Assembly: GCA_018818125.1 (NCBI GenBank) | Contig: JAHISQ010000165.1 | Coordinates: 62,001 to 126,000 of the forward strand | Reading direction: 5' to 3' | Source of the DNA: Candidatus Rifleibacteriota bacterium | Lineage (GTDB): Bacteria; Muiribacteriota; Ozemobacteria; Ozemobacterales; Ozemobacteraceae | DNA length: 64,000 bases | Shown: piece after piece, positions 26,568-35,575 of the stretch | Numbering within the stretch: position 1 is the first letter of the stretch | Layout: each line of letters starts with the position of its first letter | Notes under the pieces: model-generated | What the model was told of the DNA's origin: nothing | The model's database searches: none | What the model saw: the letters and a program-made list of their open reading frames with translations, nothing else | Translations under genes and position numbers: made by a program

Positions 26568-28504
26568 TGGGATAGATCTCCCTCCGATTTGAAATCTGAT
26601 TCATCTGCCAGGCCCAGAGAAGTGATAGCTTCTTCGAGAAGTGGTATCTGATATTCATGAAAACTATCGAGTGCGGCAAAAAAACTGATTATCTCTTTGA
26701 TCCAGTCGCCGACCTTAGCCTGCTGCGACGATCTGAGATTATTCAGTTCCATCGTATGACGAGTAATGAATTTGGTCTGATGTATCGAAAACCAGGCAAA
26801 AATATCTTTATCTATGCAAATCTCATCATGCAATTTCATTATGTCGTAATACTCTGCGCTGGCCTTGCCAGTTAACTGCGACGGCAGTGCAGAACCATAG
26901 GTATTCAGTAGTCGCCGACAAACCGCGACTGATCGACGTGCTTCACTTTCGTTGCGGCGAATCGACTTTCGATAATTAGCCAGGCGGTTCTGCAACGCCT
27001 TGCGATCAGCTTTAACAGGCCTTTGCAAGGCTTCATCAATAATTGCACGAACTGGCGCTGCAGATGCTGCATATTTTTCTATCACAGCTGCCAGCGGCAT
27101 TATTTCGACGTATTTATCTACGACACCACCCTCAGTAGCATTGATTATCTTTGCTGACGTCTGCCTGAACTGGTCTTCGAACCAGTCTCGATATAATTTC
27201 ATGTTTTCATCGGTGTACAGAATCATACCATCAGACCGAATCAGTTTGTATCTGCCACGGGTATTGATGTAATCCGCTGACTCATGCTCGATCGAAGTAA
27301 ATGAGTTAATTTTTTCGAACAGAATGTCGTCAGAGTATGATCCGCGTGCATGTAGACGACCATCTTGAAACGAAAGATCAAGGCCAATAAAAACAATCGG
27401 GTCAGAGCCCAGGTTGCGCACAAAATCAAAAACTGTAGTTGCAATAGACCCCCAGCAGATCACCGTACCGACAGGCTCACGCAAGTCTTTAAAAATCGGA
27501 TGCAGACCGCCGCCAAAGGTCATAAGCATTTTGGGGCCCTTGAAACTGGCAAAGATATCAGGGTGTGTCATTGGTTCTACGGCCAGAACCACGTCCATCT
27601 CGTTCTCTACACCGACAAAGTCGAGTGAATTTTCGTAAGAAGGATCGGCTGCACACACAACGTCTGGCTTAATACCGTTGGCTACAAGCTGCCTGAGCGC
27701 GGTATCTACAGCAATAATCGGAAATTTTCCCTTGACCTGGGCAAGCAGATGCATATTGCGATCAAGGGAAGGGCCAGCAGCCACTATTATTGCCGGAACA
27801 TTTTTAAACTTGCCGAAAAGTCTCTCTACGCCCGGCAGAGAAAAACCTGCCGCGAGATTGGCAAAGTAGTTCGAATGAAACTCAAACCCTGAATGCATCA
27901 GAGTTACCAGATTGCCTTTTGAACGATTGCACAAATATCTGATCTTTTCGACAACCCGCTCAAAATAGGTTTTAGAACGAGCTTTTGCCGGCGGATAATC
28001 GATAATCGCCAGGCGCTGAAGAACAGTCCAGTCTAAATTGGCGGTCCAGAAATCGCCGATCTCATCAGGATTTAAACCGACACACAAAGCAGTTCGTGTG
28101 TCTTCGAGAAGGCTGACAAGATCTCGAGCATGCATTGCCGCTATAAAAATGGCAGGGTCCGGTTCGACAACAAACAGCTGGGCACCGCCAACCCGTATTT
28201 TTATCAGCTTTAGTATCTCTTCGGCCATGTAACCAAGACCAAATCCGAGCAGAAGAATATGAGTCTGTCCTTCGTAACTGGCCGCAACCTGTTTGACGGC
28301 TTCCGACAACGGGTCGTAACGACTGTGAAAAGCCAGTGGGCGCGAACCATCTTCGTGCAGGATCAATGTAGGCAGGCCATTCTTAGCGTTTTCAACCCGG
28401 TATTTTTCGGGTGCGAAGCTCCCTGCAACACCATTAACCAGATTGAAGGTTGCCGGGTGTCGCCGTAAAGCCGCAAGATTTCGGTTGAATAACACATCGC
28501 CCAT
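26564..28504 (-). CDS. Second Maf-family flagellin glycosyltransferase, DUF115
   Basis: A 646-aa paralog of the protein at 9028-10962. Shared landmarks: HILLLGFGLGYMAEEILKLI (~residue 82), VPAIIVAAGPSLDRNMHLL (~residue 240), VVCAADPSYEN and PIVFIGLDLSFQDGRLHA. The family transfers nonulosonic acids onto flagellin. Its location between fliD and fliS, coupled to fliS by a 4-nt overlap, suggests glycosylation is coordinated with chaperone and cap synthesis. It begins 12 nt before the end of the upstream unknown gene's spacer, with AGGAG before the ATG. Confidence 0.92.
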   Translation of the reverse strand: MGDVLFNRNLAALRRHPATFNLVNGVAGSFAPEKYRVENAKNGLPTLILHEDGSRPLAFHSRYDPLSEAVKQVAASYEGQTHILLLGFGLGYMAEEILKLIKIRVGGAQLFVVEPDPAIFIAAMHARDLVSLLEDTRTALCVGLNPDEIGDFWTANLDWTVLQRLAIIDYPPAKARSKTYFERVVEKIRYLCNRSKGNLVTLMHSGFEFHSNYFANLAAGFSLPGVERLFGKFKNVPAIIVAAGPSLDRNMHLLAQVKGKFPIIAVDTALRQLVANGIKPDVVCAADPSYENSLDFVGVENEMDVVLAVEPMTHPDIFASFKGPKMLMTFGGGLHPIFKDLREPVGTVICWGSIATTVFDFVRNLGSDPIVFIGLDLSFQDGRLHARGSYSDDILFEKINSFTSIEHESADYINTRGRYKLIRSDGMILYTDENMKLYRDWFEDQFRQTSAKIINATEGGVVDKYVEIMPLAAVIEKYAASAAPVRAIIDEALQRPVKADRKALQNRLANYRKSIRRNESEARRSVAVCRRLLNTYGSALPSQLTGKASAEYYDIMKLHDEICIDKDIFAWFSIHQTKFITRHTMELNNLRSSQQAKVGDWIKEIISFFAALDSFHEYQIPLLEEAITSLGLADESDFKSEGDLSQ

Positions 28505-28515
28505 GCGAACTCCTG

Positions 28516-29163
28516 TCAGGATTCAAGAATGCTTTTTATAAAACCTTTGCTATCCTGTAAAATTTCAGGATATTCATATTCTAAAAGATCGGCCAGACCA
28601 ACCCAGTCCTGACTTTCCTGAGCTAGCTGAATCTGGTTCATCTGTTCAATCAATCTTTGCACAATACTCTGGCGATTGCCTTCCATTGATGATTCAGCCA
28701 TGTTTGAGGCAAAGGCCAGATCAGCATTTTTCAACATAGTAACCAGCCATTCGATACCATCGACAAACTCAAGATAGCTTTCCATGCCTTCTTTAATGTT
28801 GCCAATGCGCAAATCAGATGCTATTTCTAGCGCCAGTTCTTCGAGATGCTGCAAACCATCTTCGCCATCAGCAAAAGCATCCCGTATCATTTCCTGAGCG
28901 GTCGCAGTAAAAAATTCAATTTTCTGAAAATCGCACACTTTCAGTTCAGAAATTTCAGCGACATCATCAGGTGAAAAACTTTTTTCATCGAGAGCAATTT
29001 CGATGACAGTTGCATGACTACCCTTTAAAGAGTCCTCAACAGTCGCGAGAAGCTCAACCACTGTCACATCAGGACTGAGTCCCTCTATATCAAGTTTGCC
29101 GTCATTCAATAAGATTTCCAACTTATCACCTTCAATAATAGTTTTGTTTCGATCAACAGACAA
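28516..29163 (-). CDS. Unknown acidic protein between fliD and maf2
   Basis: A ~215-aa acidic protein without a family I recognise. N-terminal ~75 residues are beta-like (IEGDKLEILLNDGKLDIEGL); the rest is helical (EELALEIASDLRIGNIKEGMESYLEFVDGIEWLV, then QRLIEQMNQIQLAQESQDWVGLADLLEYEYPEIL). The end recalls the helical hairpins of export chaperones, but that is only a guess. I prefer a TTG start at 29163, one base after the fliD stop, with AGGA inside the fliD end. The ATG at 29199 would overlap fliD by 35 nt. Its fixed place between fliD and maf2 suggests a role in filament assembly or glycosylation. Confidence 0.75.
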   Translation of the reverse strand: MSVDRNKTIIEGDKLEILLNDGKLDIEGLSPDVTVVELLATVEDSLKGSHATVIEIALDEKSFSPDDVAEISELKVCDFQKIEFFTATAQEMIRDAFADGEDGLQHLEELALEIASDLRIGNIKEGMESYLEFVDGIEWLVTMLKNADLAFASNMAESSMEGNRQSIVQRLIEQMNQIQLAQESQDWVGLADLLEYEYPEILQDSKGFIKSILES

Positions 29164-29164
29164 C

Positions 29165-32152
29165 TTAGCTTCCTGAAAGCTGTGAAAGCTGACTGGCAAA
29201 CGCCGATGATTGCGACTGGTAATTAGCCATCGCGGTTTCTAGAGTAGAAAACTGTTTGAGCAGAGCTTCCTCGCGTGTACGCAGGCGCTCTTCCTGTGTA
29301 GCAATCTGAGTATTAATCAGCGAAATCTGTTTATCCATTTCGCTGTTCGAACTCGCAACACCTGAACGCCCAGCCCTTTTGGTCAACAGACCATCAGACT
29401 TGGTATATTCATTTAACACGTCTTTCAGTCGTCGGGCAATACCCATCTTATTACGATCGGTGGAGTCCTGATTAAAAAGCGCAGCAATCTTATCAGGGTT
29501 CGCTTTTAACGCCGCATCCAGAGCCTCCTGGCTCGATATCTGCAACGTTCCTGTCATTGTATCCTTGTAACTCGACCCCACGACACCAGTAGTGATACCA
29601 ATATCAGAAAGGCTGTCGAACAGCTTATCAATGCCTGGAACTATTGACGACATGGTCAGGCGCATTTGCGACCTGACGCTGCGCAGCGTGTTATCGCCAG
29701 AGAGCAGACCAACTTTAAAAGCCTCCTCATAACCAGCAAGGTCGCTTTCAGAAAGAGCACTTTTTTCATCGTCGGTAAGCGCCTGCAATTCCCAGTTGCG
29801 GCCTTCGTTAAGTTTGCTGAAGACAATTTCAGTAACTTCGTTATAAGACTCAAGGAAATCGGCAATGGCCTTGCTGGCGACTTCAGTATCGGCCTCAACG
29901 TTGACAACGACACCACTGGCGTCGGTTGCGTCATAAAGATTAAAGGTAACACCGTTCACCACATCGCTTATACTGTTATCCTGGCTGACCTGATCGGCTC
30001 CGCCAAAAACACCGTCTATGCTGTAAATTGCGTTGCTGCCAACATTCTGCGAAGCGCTCGACAAACCCATTGCTGAAAGAAAATTACTGCTGTCGCTAGA
30101 AGAACCCAGCGCAATTGCCCGATTACCGGTTTCTGTTGAGGTCAGCACAAACTTGCCGTTGGTTTTGTCGTAATGCGCTTTAACGCCTACCTGAGTATTG
30201 TTATTTATGGCACTGGTAATTTGATCAAGCGTCATACTGGAAGTGCTGTTAATACTGAACTTCACGCCATTGATACTGAAACTACCAGCGGTAACTGGAG
30301 AGGCGAAACCAGCACTGGCAAGCGGCGAAGCCGTTTTCACATCTGAAATCGGGCGCGCACTGACAATGCTGGAGCCGGTATCAAGACCATTTACCGGTCC
30401 ACTGGCAAGGCCTAGAGCGCTGCCAAGCGTGCCAACGCCAACATCCTGAATCTCGAGGCTTACATCAGTACCTTTTTCTTTGGTAGAAATATTGACTTTG
30501 CCGGTTGTAGCATCATAGTAGGCCTTATCAACTCCGCTTATCGCAGCAATTTTGTCGACAATGTCGCTGAGAGTTTCGCCCACACCATAACTTATATCGC
30601 TTGCCTGACCATTAACCAGTATCTTGAGGGTGCCTGCGGCAACACCAAATTCAGTTGTAATATCATTGGCGCGAGAATCCGCAAATGTTAATCCCAGTCC
30701 GCTCGAACTCGACAAGTTGGCGGCAGAGGCCTGACTGCCTGCAATCAGACCGGTAACGCCAAGGAAGTTGCTGGTATCATTAGACGATCCAATACCTATC
30801 GGAGCAGTGCTGCCATCTTTACGAGTCAGTGAAATTACATCGCTCTTTGAATCGTAGGTGGCATTTAGATTGGTCATGGCAGTAATGCGCGACAAGACGC
30901 CCTGCAGATCATCAGTCGCCGGATTAATACTTATCTGCACACCATCTACGGTAAATATGCCGGCCGAGATACTCTGGGCAAATGTTTCACTGCTGAGTTT
31001 CTCGCCCTTATCAAGTGAGGAAACTTTAAGAATCCCTCCAAACAGCTTATCAACAATGCCAGAACTGGCTTCTTCAACACTAAAAAAATTGGTGTCAGCA
31101 GAGTTGGTGTTAACCATCTGCAACTTGCCGCTGCCCTGGTCATAACGAAATTCGACCAGCCGGTCAGCCGGATTACCGGTAGCTGCGCCGCCCTTAATCA
31201 GACTGTCTTTGCCGTCTATTTGGCTGTTAAGAGACTTTATCAGCTCTTCTACGCTTGTACCAAGCGCCAGCCCGGAAATATCAAATGCCTCTGGAATTCC
31301 GGTACCAGCTCTCTCAATTGTAAAAGTGCCCAAGGTAGCCAAGGTCATGCCAAGATCGCCTAAAGTCGTTTCAAGTCCAGATCTGATATCTTTCAGACCC
31401 GATTCCATTCCCGGCAGATCTTTGTTCAGATCTATCTGACCATCTGCGTCAAACATTTTAGCGATAACTCCATCAGACGCTACGTCAGCAACTTCCACTG
31501 TGAGGCTCTGGTCGAGCAGATTAAAGCGTATGCTGTTGTTACGAGCGTCATAGCTGGCATTGAGCTTGTTCTTCAGTTCAGGCTTATTATTGATACTGGC
31601 ATTGATATTGGTTATCATTTCCTGAACCGAAGTAGTACCGGTCGCACCGGTGGAAATATTGTAGGTGCCAGAGCCGCCACCAACGATTCTAACTTCGAGA
31701 TTGCCAGGAGTAATATCAAGTGCATCAAGAGAGGTCGAAGAACCTCCAAGCGGCTTAGTGCTCGCCAGATTGTAACCAAGTTCAAGAGCGCCCGCCAGCT
31801 TCCCCTGAGAAGAAACCGTGGTGGCGGTAGCGATCTGCTTAACATGCATGGTGTAGCTGCCTATAGCCGCGTCAGTAGTCGCACTCGCGTTAACTGTTCG
31901 CGGGTCGCTGGCATCTATCTTTTTCGAGTTGAAAGTGCGGCTGAAGGTCAGGTCAGTAGCCTTATTCTGTAATTCAAAAAGCTTAAGATTGACTTCCTGA
32001 AGCATGGTACGCTGATAGTCCATGGTAGTGCGTTTGCGCTGCAGGCTGTATTTGGAATAGCTTTCTGCTTTCATCATTTGATCGATCAAAGACTGGGTGT
32101 CAAGTCCTGAAGAGAGCCCGCCAACCCAGTTTCTGCTTATACTGCTGACCAT
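29165..32152 (-). CDS. fliD: Flagellar hook-associated protein 2 (filament cap), giant form
   Basis: Pentameric cap protein that folds flagellin at the filament tip. The N-terminal FliD domain (VGGLSSGLDTQSLIDQMMKAE, ~1-115) and C-terminal FliD domain (~700-990, ending in a coiled coil NTQIATQEERLRTREEALLKQFSTLE) are clear. At 995 aa it is far longer than the usual 400-660. The extra length is made of about five repeats of the flagellin-hook 'IN' type, near residues 150-225, 275-365, 398-468, 507-582 and 622-695; the repeated signature is SSxDTSNFLxxxGL-like. The enlarged cap matches the enlarged flagellins here. AGGAGG precedes the ATG. Confidence 0.95.
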   Translation of the reverse strand: MVSSISRNWVGGLSSGLDTQSLIDQMMKAESYSKYSLQRKRTTMDYQRTMLQEVNLKLFELQNKATDLTFSRTFNSKKIDASDPRTVNASATTDAAIGSYTMHVKQIATATTVSSQGKLAGALELGYNLASTKPLGGSSTSLDALDITPGNLEVRIVGGGSGTYNISTGATGTTSVQEMITNINASINNKPELKNKLNASYDARNNSIRFNLLDQSLTVEVADVASDGVIAKMFDADGQIDLNKDLPGMESGLKDIRSGLETTLGDLGMTLATLGTFTIERAGTGIPEAFDISGLALGTSVEELIKSLNSQIDGKDSLIKGGAATGNPADRLVEFRYDQGSGKLQMVNTNSADTNFFSVEEASSGIVDKLFGGILKVSSLDKGEKLSSETFAQSISAGIFTVDGVQISINPATDDLQGVLSRITAMTNLNATYDSKSDVISLTRKDGSTAPIGIGSSNDTSNFLGVTGLIAGSQASAANLSSSSGLGLTFADSRANDITTEFGVAAGTLKILVNGQASDISYGVGETLSDIVDKIAAISGVDKAYYDATTGKVNISTKEKGTDVSLEIQDVGVGTLGSALGLASGPVNGLDTGSSIVSARPISDVKTASPLASAGFASPVTAGSFSINGVKFSINSTSSMTLDQITSAINNNTQVGVKAHYDKTNGKFVLTSTETGNRAIALGSSSDSSNFLSAMGLSSASQNVGSNAIYSIDGVFGGADQVSQDNSISDVVNGVTFNLYDATDASGVVVNVEADTEVASKAIADFLESYNEVTEIVFSKLNEGRNWELQALTDDEKSALSESDLAGYEEAFKVGLLSGDNTLRSVRSQMRLTMSSIVPGIDKLFDSLSDIGITTGVVGSSYKDTMTGTLQISSQEALDAALKANPDKIAALFNQDSTDRNKMGIARRLKDVLNEYTKSDGLLTKRAGRSGVASSNSEMDKQISLINTQIATQEERLRTREEALLKQFSTLETAMANYQSQSSAFASQLSQLSGS

Positions 32153-32203
32153 ATTAAACCTCCTGATGCAAATCAGACCTGCTGATTTTCTTTTCTATTC
32201 TAT

Positions 32204-32569
32204 TTATGCTTTTTTGTCGAAAATAAGCCCCATGTAATCTTCCATTTTCGCTACGAGATCGAGAACTTCCTCGTTCGGAATCTGGCGAATAACCTTGTCA
32301 TTAGCAATATCTACCACCGACACCATTGTTCTGTGTGTCGCACCATGAACCTGAAACCGCAACGATCTGTCAAAAATCATCGCAGTCTTATTCAATTTAT
32401 CGACAGCTTCCTGAAGATCTTTCTCTGTTTTCTCGCGATTCTCTTTGGGCGTCTCGAGTTGCTTGTTGTCCAATGGCTTAAAAGCCGTTGTCTCGCCGGT
32501 TTTATCAGCATTGGTCTGCCCCTGAACCTGAGAGGGATCCAAGACTGGTTTTAAATTACCTACTTCCAT
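32204..32569 (-). CDS. flaG: FlaG family flagellar protein
   Basis: A 121-aa protein; FlaG affects filament length in several bacteria, mechanism unclear. The C-terminal core KTAMIFDRSLRFQVHGATHRTMVSVVDIANDKVIRQIPNEEVLDLVAKMEDYMGLIFDKKA is the FlaG domain. The N-terminal ~55 residues are polar and probably disordered. The ATG at 32569 is chosen because AAGGAG lies 10 nt upstream; the GTG at 32578 is too close to it. FliD follows after 51 nt. A small ORF with a flagellin-type leader lies just upstream. Confidence 0.93.
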   Translation of the reverse strand: MEVGNLKPVLDPSQVQGQTNADKTGETTAFKPLDNKQLETPKENREKTEKDLQEAVDKLNKTAMIFDRSLRFQVHGATHRTMVSVVDIANDKVIRQIPNEEVLDLVAKMEDYMGLIFDKKA

Positions 32570-32606
32570 TTTAAACACTCTCCTTTCATAATCTTAAAAC
32601 TATTTC

Positions 32607-32804
32607 TCAAAAACTCTCACCAGCCAAAATATATGCGCAACAAAACACTCCGCAATACCTATACAAGATGATATCTAACGCTGACTGTGAAAACACGTCA
32701 AAACGGTCGCCCCGTTCATACTGCGGAAAACGCGACCTGCCCGCGAGTAATTCGCAAGGTTGACGCCTTACGGCCAGACTTTTATCCGATACCGACTGCT
32801 TCAC
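32607..32804 (-). CDS. Possible 65-aa ORF behind an orphan flagellin-type leader
   Basis: A GTG-started frame of 65 codons (VKQSVSDKSLAVRRQPCELL at the start, CGVFCCAYILAGESF at the end) begins 6 nt after a perfect GGAGG. That ribosome site lies in the same hairpin used by the flagellin genes, yet the protein is not a flagellin. It ends 37 nt before the flaG ATG, so it could be a coupled leader peptide, a small CsrA-controlled protein, or a chance frame left when a flagellin gene was lost. No homology is recognised. Codon use looks less clearly coding than its neighbours. Confidence 0.35.
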   Translation of the reverse strand: MKQSVSDKSLAVRRQPCELLAGRSRFPQYERGDRFDVFSQSALDIILYRYCGVFCCAYILAGESF

Positions 32805-32805
32805 A

Positions 32806-32842
32806 AGATTCCTCCTTGAATCTACGCTTTTGCATCCTTGCA
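32806..32842 (-). promoter_or_regulatory. Orphan copy of the two-hairpin CsrA-type leader
   Basis: On the minus strand: first hairpin TGCA-AGGA-TGCA (32831-32842), then AGATTC-AAGGAG-GAATCT (32806-32823) with the Shine-Dalgarno in its loop. The layout is the same as in the five tandem flagellin genes, but it stands in front of a small GTG ORF and flaG. Confidence 0.7.
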
Positions 32843-32898
32843 TACTGCGCAACATAAGAGCCACCAAATAGACACACTTATCCTGTATCCTAGTATAT

Positions 32899-32925
32899 TT
32901 ATCGACATGATTTACCAGATCATTA
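32899..32925 (-). promoter_or_regulatory. Sigma28 (FliA)-like promoter upstream of the orphan leader and flaG
   Basis: On the minus strand TAAT-N15-GTCGATAA (consensus TAAA-N15-GCCGATAA; 3/4 and 7/8 matches, exact spacing). It lies ~80 nt upstream of the orphan leader and would transcribe flaG-fliD-orf-maf2-fliS as a late flagellar operon. Confidence 0.6.
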
Positions 32926-33016
32926 CCAGCTAATTCAACGTTTTTAGATGAAAAACAGCTGTTAAAGTGTTTTTTCACAGCGAATACACCTATATTAAGC
33001 CAATTTTCTTTTAATA

Positions 33017-35284
33017 TCAGCGCAATAGACCTAGTATCCCGGCAGCGTTGGTATTTGCCTGGGCCAGCATCGCATTGGCAGACTGACTTACTACCTGATT
33101 ACGTGTATATTCTATCATTTCGCTCGCAATGTCTGCATCTCTTATTCGAGATTCAGCTGCCGTACCGTTGACGTGCATATTACGCAAATTTGTAATTGTG
33201 TATTCAAGCCGGTTTTGAAAAGCCCCAAGCTTTGATCGTTCCGCAGAAACCCTGTCAATCGCCTTATTCAGTTTACCGATAGCCAACTCTGCACCTTCAA
33301 CTGTAGTCATATCGAGATTATCAACACCCAGTGCGCGGGCTGACATTTCTGAAAACGAAACTTTCATTGCTTCCATCTGGTTGGCGCCAATATGATACTG
33401 GTTTTCATTCTGCGCGACATGAAAACGGAAGTTGGTATCGCCAACGCCGCTTTTTGTACCAGCAGTCATTCCGAAATAGCGCAACATGCTTTCGCCAGCC
33501 TCGACAGTCGCGTTGAGTGCAGTAATTGTTACCGCCTCGATTGTAACCATACTCGAATAAGCAGTACCAGCCGCTACATTATTCCGCCCGATAAGGGTTG
33601 AAGTAAACATCATTGCACCATCAGTCTGATCAACACGCACATTAACTCCGGCATCAACAAAGTCCTGGTTTGCCTTGTTTTTGAGCTCTTCAAAACTTAC
33701 CATGTCAGCAACAGTAGCAACACCCGGTTTCGCCGAAATTGATGTACAAAGATTTATCAGTATTGATTTCTGACCATCGCCGACCTCCAGCGTTGCCACT
33801 GTGCTGACAGCTATGTCTGGCTGATACATGCTGAAACCCCACGCCAGTTTATCAGCATCCTTGCTGCTATCAACAAAGCCGCTATACATACCATTTTGAA
33901 AGCCAAGAACCGAAGAAGGCCCGGCAAAAGTAATTTCCATAGCATTGCCAAAAGCCGATGATACAGATACAGGCCTCTGATATGCCAACCTGATCTCGCC
34001 TTCAGCAACACTGGCAAACAAGCCATTGAGCGACATTCCACCACCTGCAGTACTGATCTGCATGTTAAAACTGCGCGCAATACCTTCGAGAGTGCTGTAG
34101 CCGCTGGCAACTATAAGTCCCATCAGCTGACCACCTGCCTCAACCATAAAGCTCTCAGTCGAAGAAAAGTATAAACCCTGTTCCAGACCACGACTACCAG
34201 CAATTTGAGCCGCCTGTGAATCAAATTGTATGTCTATACCATTAAGCAGACCAGAAGCTCGATCACAATCAATCTGAGTAACCCTTGTCTGCTTGTCTTT
34301 ATCGGTCAAAGCAACTTCAATCTGGTTGTCTTTGGCTGCACGAGCAGTAGATATCCCCAGAGCATCGATAAGACTCTGATCACCAGCCACGCTCACGCGG
34401 CCTTTTTCCCCTATGTACCCCGAAGTGATTTCGAGATAGCCACCCAGTCCGGAAACCATACTTTGCGCAGTAATTGCAACGTTAACAACTGAGTTAGCCA
34501 TGCCAAGACCTTCGCTTTTACTTATCATGGCTCTCTGCAGGCGCGAAGCAAATTCATCGAGGCTGGTATAAGCATCGATAACCATTTCAGCAGTGCGAGA
34601 ATTACCGTTCAGGGTAATTGTCTGCGGCTCTTCGAGACAAAATACCCCATTGGCATCATAGAACTGCGCGATACTGAGCAGCATGGTATCGCCCTGCGCC
34701 AGTTCATTGCTGTCGCGCAGAGAGAAAATATGCGTAGTCTGCAGCTGAGCCGAGCCGGCCTGCAAAAGCGCCAGACTGACCTGATAGTCGCCACCTGTTG
34801 AGACAGAACCGGTTACCAAACCACGAGCATAAGCAGAGCTCGTGCTGATAGCTGCGTTCTGACTGCCGTCAAGCAACTTTTTGGTATTGAATTCAGTGTT
34901 GAAGGCAATACGGTTAATGTCGTCACGCAACTGCACGACCTCTTTTTGAATTTCGAGACGATCGCGACTGGTGAGCGTGTCATTTGACGCCTGAACAGCA
35001 AGTTCACGCATGCGATGCAGAATACTGTGAGTTTCGTTGAGAGCACCTTCGGCCGACTGAATCATTGAGATTCCGTCTTGAGCGTTCATGGTGGCACGGG
35101 CAAGACCGCGCACCTGACGACGCAATTTTTCGCTGATGGTCAAACCCGCTGCGTCATCGGCAGCGCGGTTTATTCTTAAGCCAGAACTCAGTTTTTCAAC
35201 TGATTTTTCGAGTCTGTCCGACACTCCCAGCATCTGATGGTAAGCAGAGACCGCCGGGATATTATGATTAACTCTAAGTGACAT
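33017..35284 (-). CDS. Giant flagellin A
   Basis: A 755-aa flagellin. The conserved D0/D1 N-terminal part (~1-165: SLRVNHNIPAVSAYHQ, LSSGLRINRAADDAAGLTISEKLR, NAQDGISMIQSAEGAL) and C-terminal part (~last 90: AERSKLGAFQNRLEYTITNLRN, ESRIRDADIASEMIEYTRNQVVSQSANAMLAQAN) form the filament core. Between them ~450 residues of Ser/Thr-rich variable D2/D3 domain face outward and offer glycosylation sites. Typical flagellins are 270-500 aa. The start is 35284, not the longer 35320 frame, because AAGGAGG lies 8 nt before it. It is the most divergent of the five tandem copies. Confidence 0.95.
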   Translation of the reverse strand: MSLRVNHNIPAVSAYHQMLGVSDRLEKSVEKLSSGLRINRAADDAAGLTISEKLRRQVRGLARATMNAQDGISMIQSAEGALNETHSILHRMRELAVQASNDTLTSRDRLEIQKEVVQLRDDINRIAFNTEFNTKKLLDGSQNAAISTSSAYARGLVTGSVSTGGDYQVSLALLQAGSAQLQTTHIFSLRDSNELAQGDTMLLSIAQFYDANGVFCLEEPQTITLNGNSRTAEMVIDAYTSLDEFASRLQRAMISKSEGLGMANSVVNVAITAQSMVSGLGGYLEITSGYIGEKGRVSVAGDQSLIDALGISTARAAKDNQIEVALTDKDKQTRVTQIDCDRASGLLNGIDIQFDSQAAQIAGSRGLEQGLYFSSTESFMVEAGGQLMGLIVASGYSTLEGIARSFNMQISTAGGGMSLNGLFASVAEGEIRLAYQRPVSVSSAFGNAMEITFAGPSSVLGFQNGMYSGFVDSSKDADKLAWGFSMYQPDIAVSTVATLEVGDGQKSILINLCTSISAKPGVATVADMVSFEELKNKANQDFVDAGVNVRVDQTDGAMMFTSTLIGRNNVAAGTAYSSMVTIEAVTITALNATVEAGESMLRYFGMTAGTKSGVGDTNFRFHVAQNENQYHIGANQMEAMKVSFSEMSARALGVDNLDMTTVEGAELAIGKLNKAIDRVSAERSKLGAFQNRLEYTITNLRNMHVNGTAAESRIRDADIASEMIEYTRNQVVSQSANAMLAQANTNAAGILGLLR

Positions 35285-35287
35285 ACT

Positions 35288-35330
35288 GATTCCTCCTTGA
35301 ATCTTATTGGGTTCGCGCATCCATGCGCGA
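35288..35330 (-). promoter_or_regulatory. Two-hairpin CsrA-type leader of flagellin A
   Basis: Upstream hairpin TCGCGCA-TGGA-TGCGCGA (35313-35330); SD hairpin GATTC-AAGGAG-GAATC (35288-35303). GGA is in both loops and the second holds the ribosome site. Confidence 0.75.
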
Positions 35331-35425
35331 TTGGCTCACAGCTATTCTGCGATTAAGTTGTCAGTTAAGGAACCAGTGATCACCTCCTGAACTTCAGCAG
35401 AAACATTAATTTTCTGCCATCATAC

Positions 35426-35452
35426 TTAACGGCATCTTTTGTTTTTTTTTAA
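35426..35452 (-). promoter_or_regulatory. Sigma28-like promoter of flagellin A
   Basis: Minus strand: -10 GCCGTTAA (7/8 to GCCGATAA) at 35426-35433, with TAAA 14 nt (or TTAA 15 nt) upstream. It predicts a leader of ~135-140 nt before the flagellin A ATG. Confidence 0.5.
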
Positions 35453-35459
35453 CCGACGC

Positions 35460-35570
35460 GCAAAAAAACCGCCGGCAACCCCGGCGGCTTTTTTTTGCGC
35501 ATGTTCGCAACTCAGCAAATTGACCTGCCAGATTTTATGGCAGCCGGTATCCCGGCCGCCACAAAATCTG
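35460..35570 (-). terminator. Double hairpin terminator after flagellin B
   Basis: First hairpin 35530-35569 (imperfect, core GCCGG / CCGGC, outer AGATTTT / AAAATCT) begins 6 nt after the stop codon. A second GC-rich hairpin CCGCCGG / CCGGCGG (35469-35475, 35481-35487) flanked by A7 and T8 gives a strong, probably bidirectional, intrinsic terminator. Confidence 0.85.
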
Positions 35571-35575
35571 ACTGA

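Noticed and set aside
32805..32978. Upstream extension of the small ORF before flaG to an ATG at 32978
   Set aside because: It would run through the sigma28-like promoter and the two leader hairpins; the GTG at 32804 with a perfect ribosome site is far better placed.
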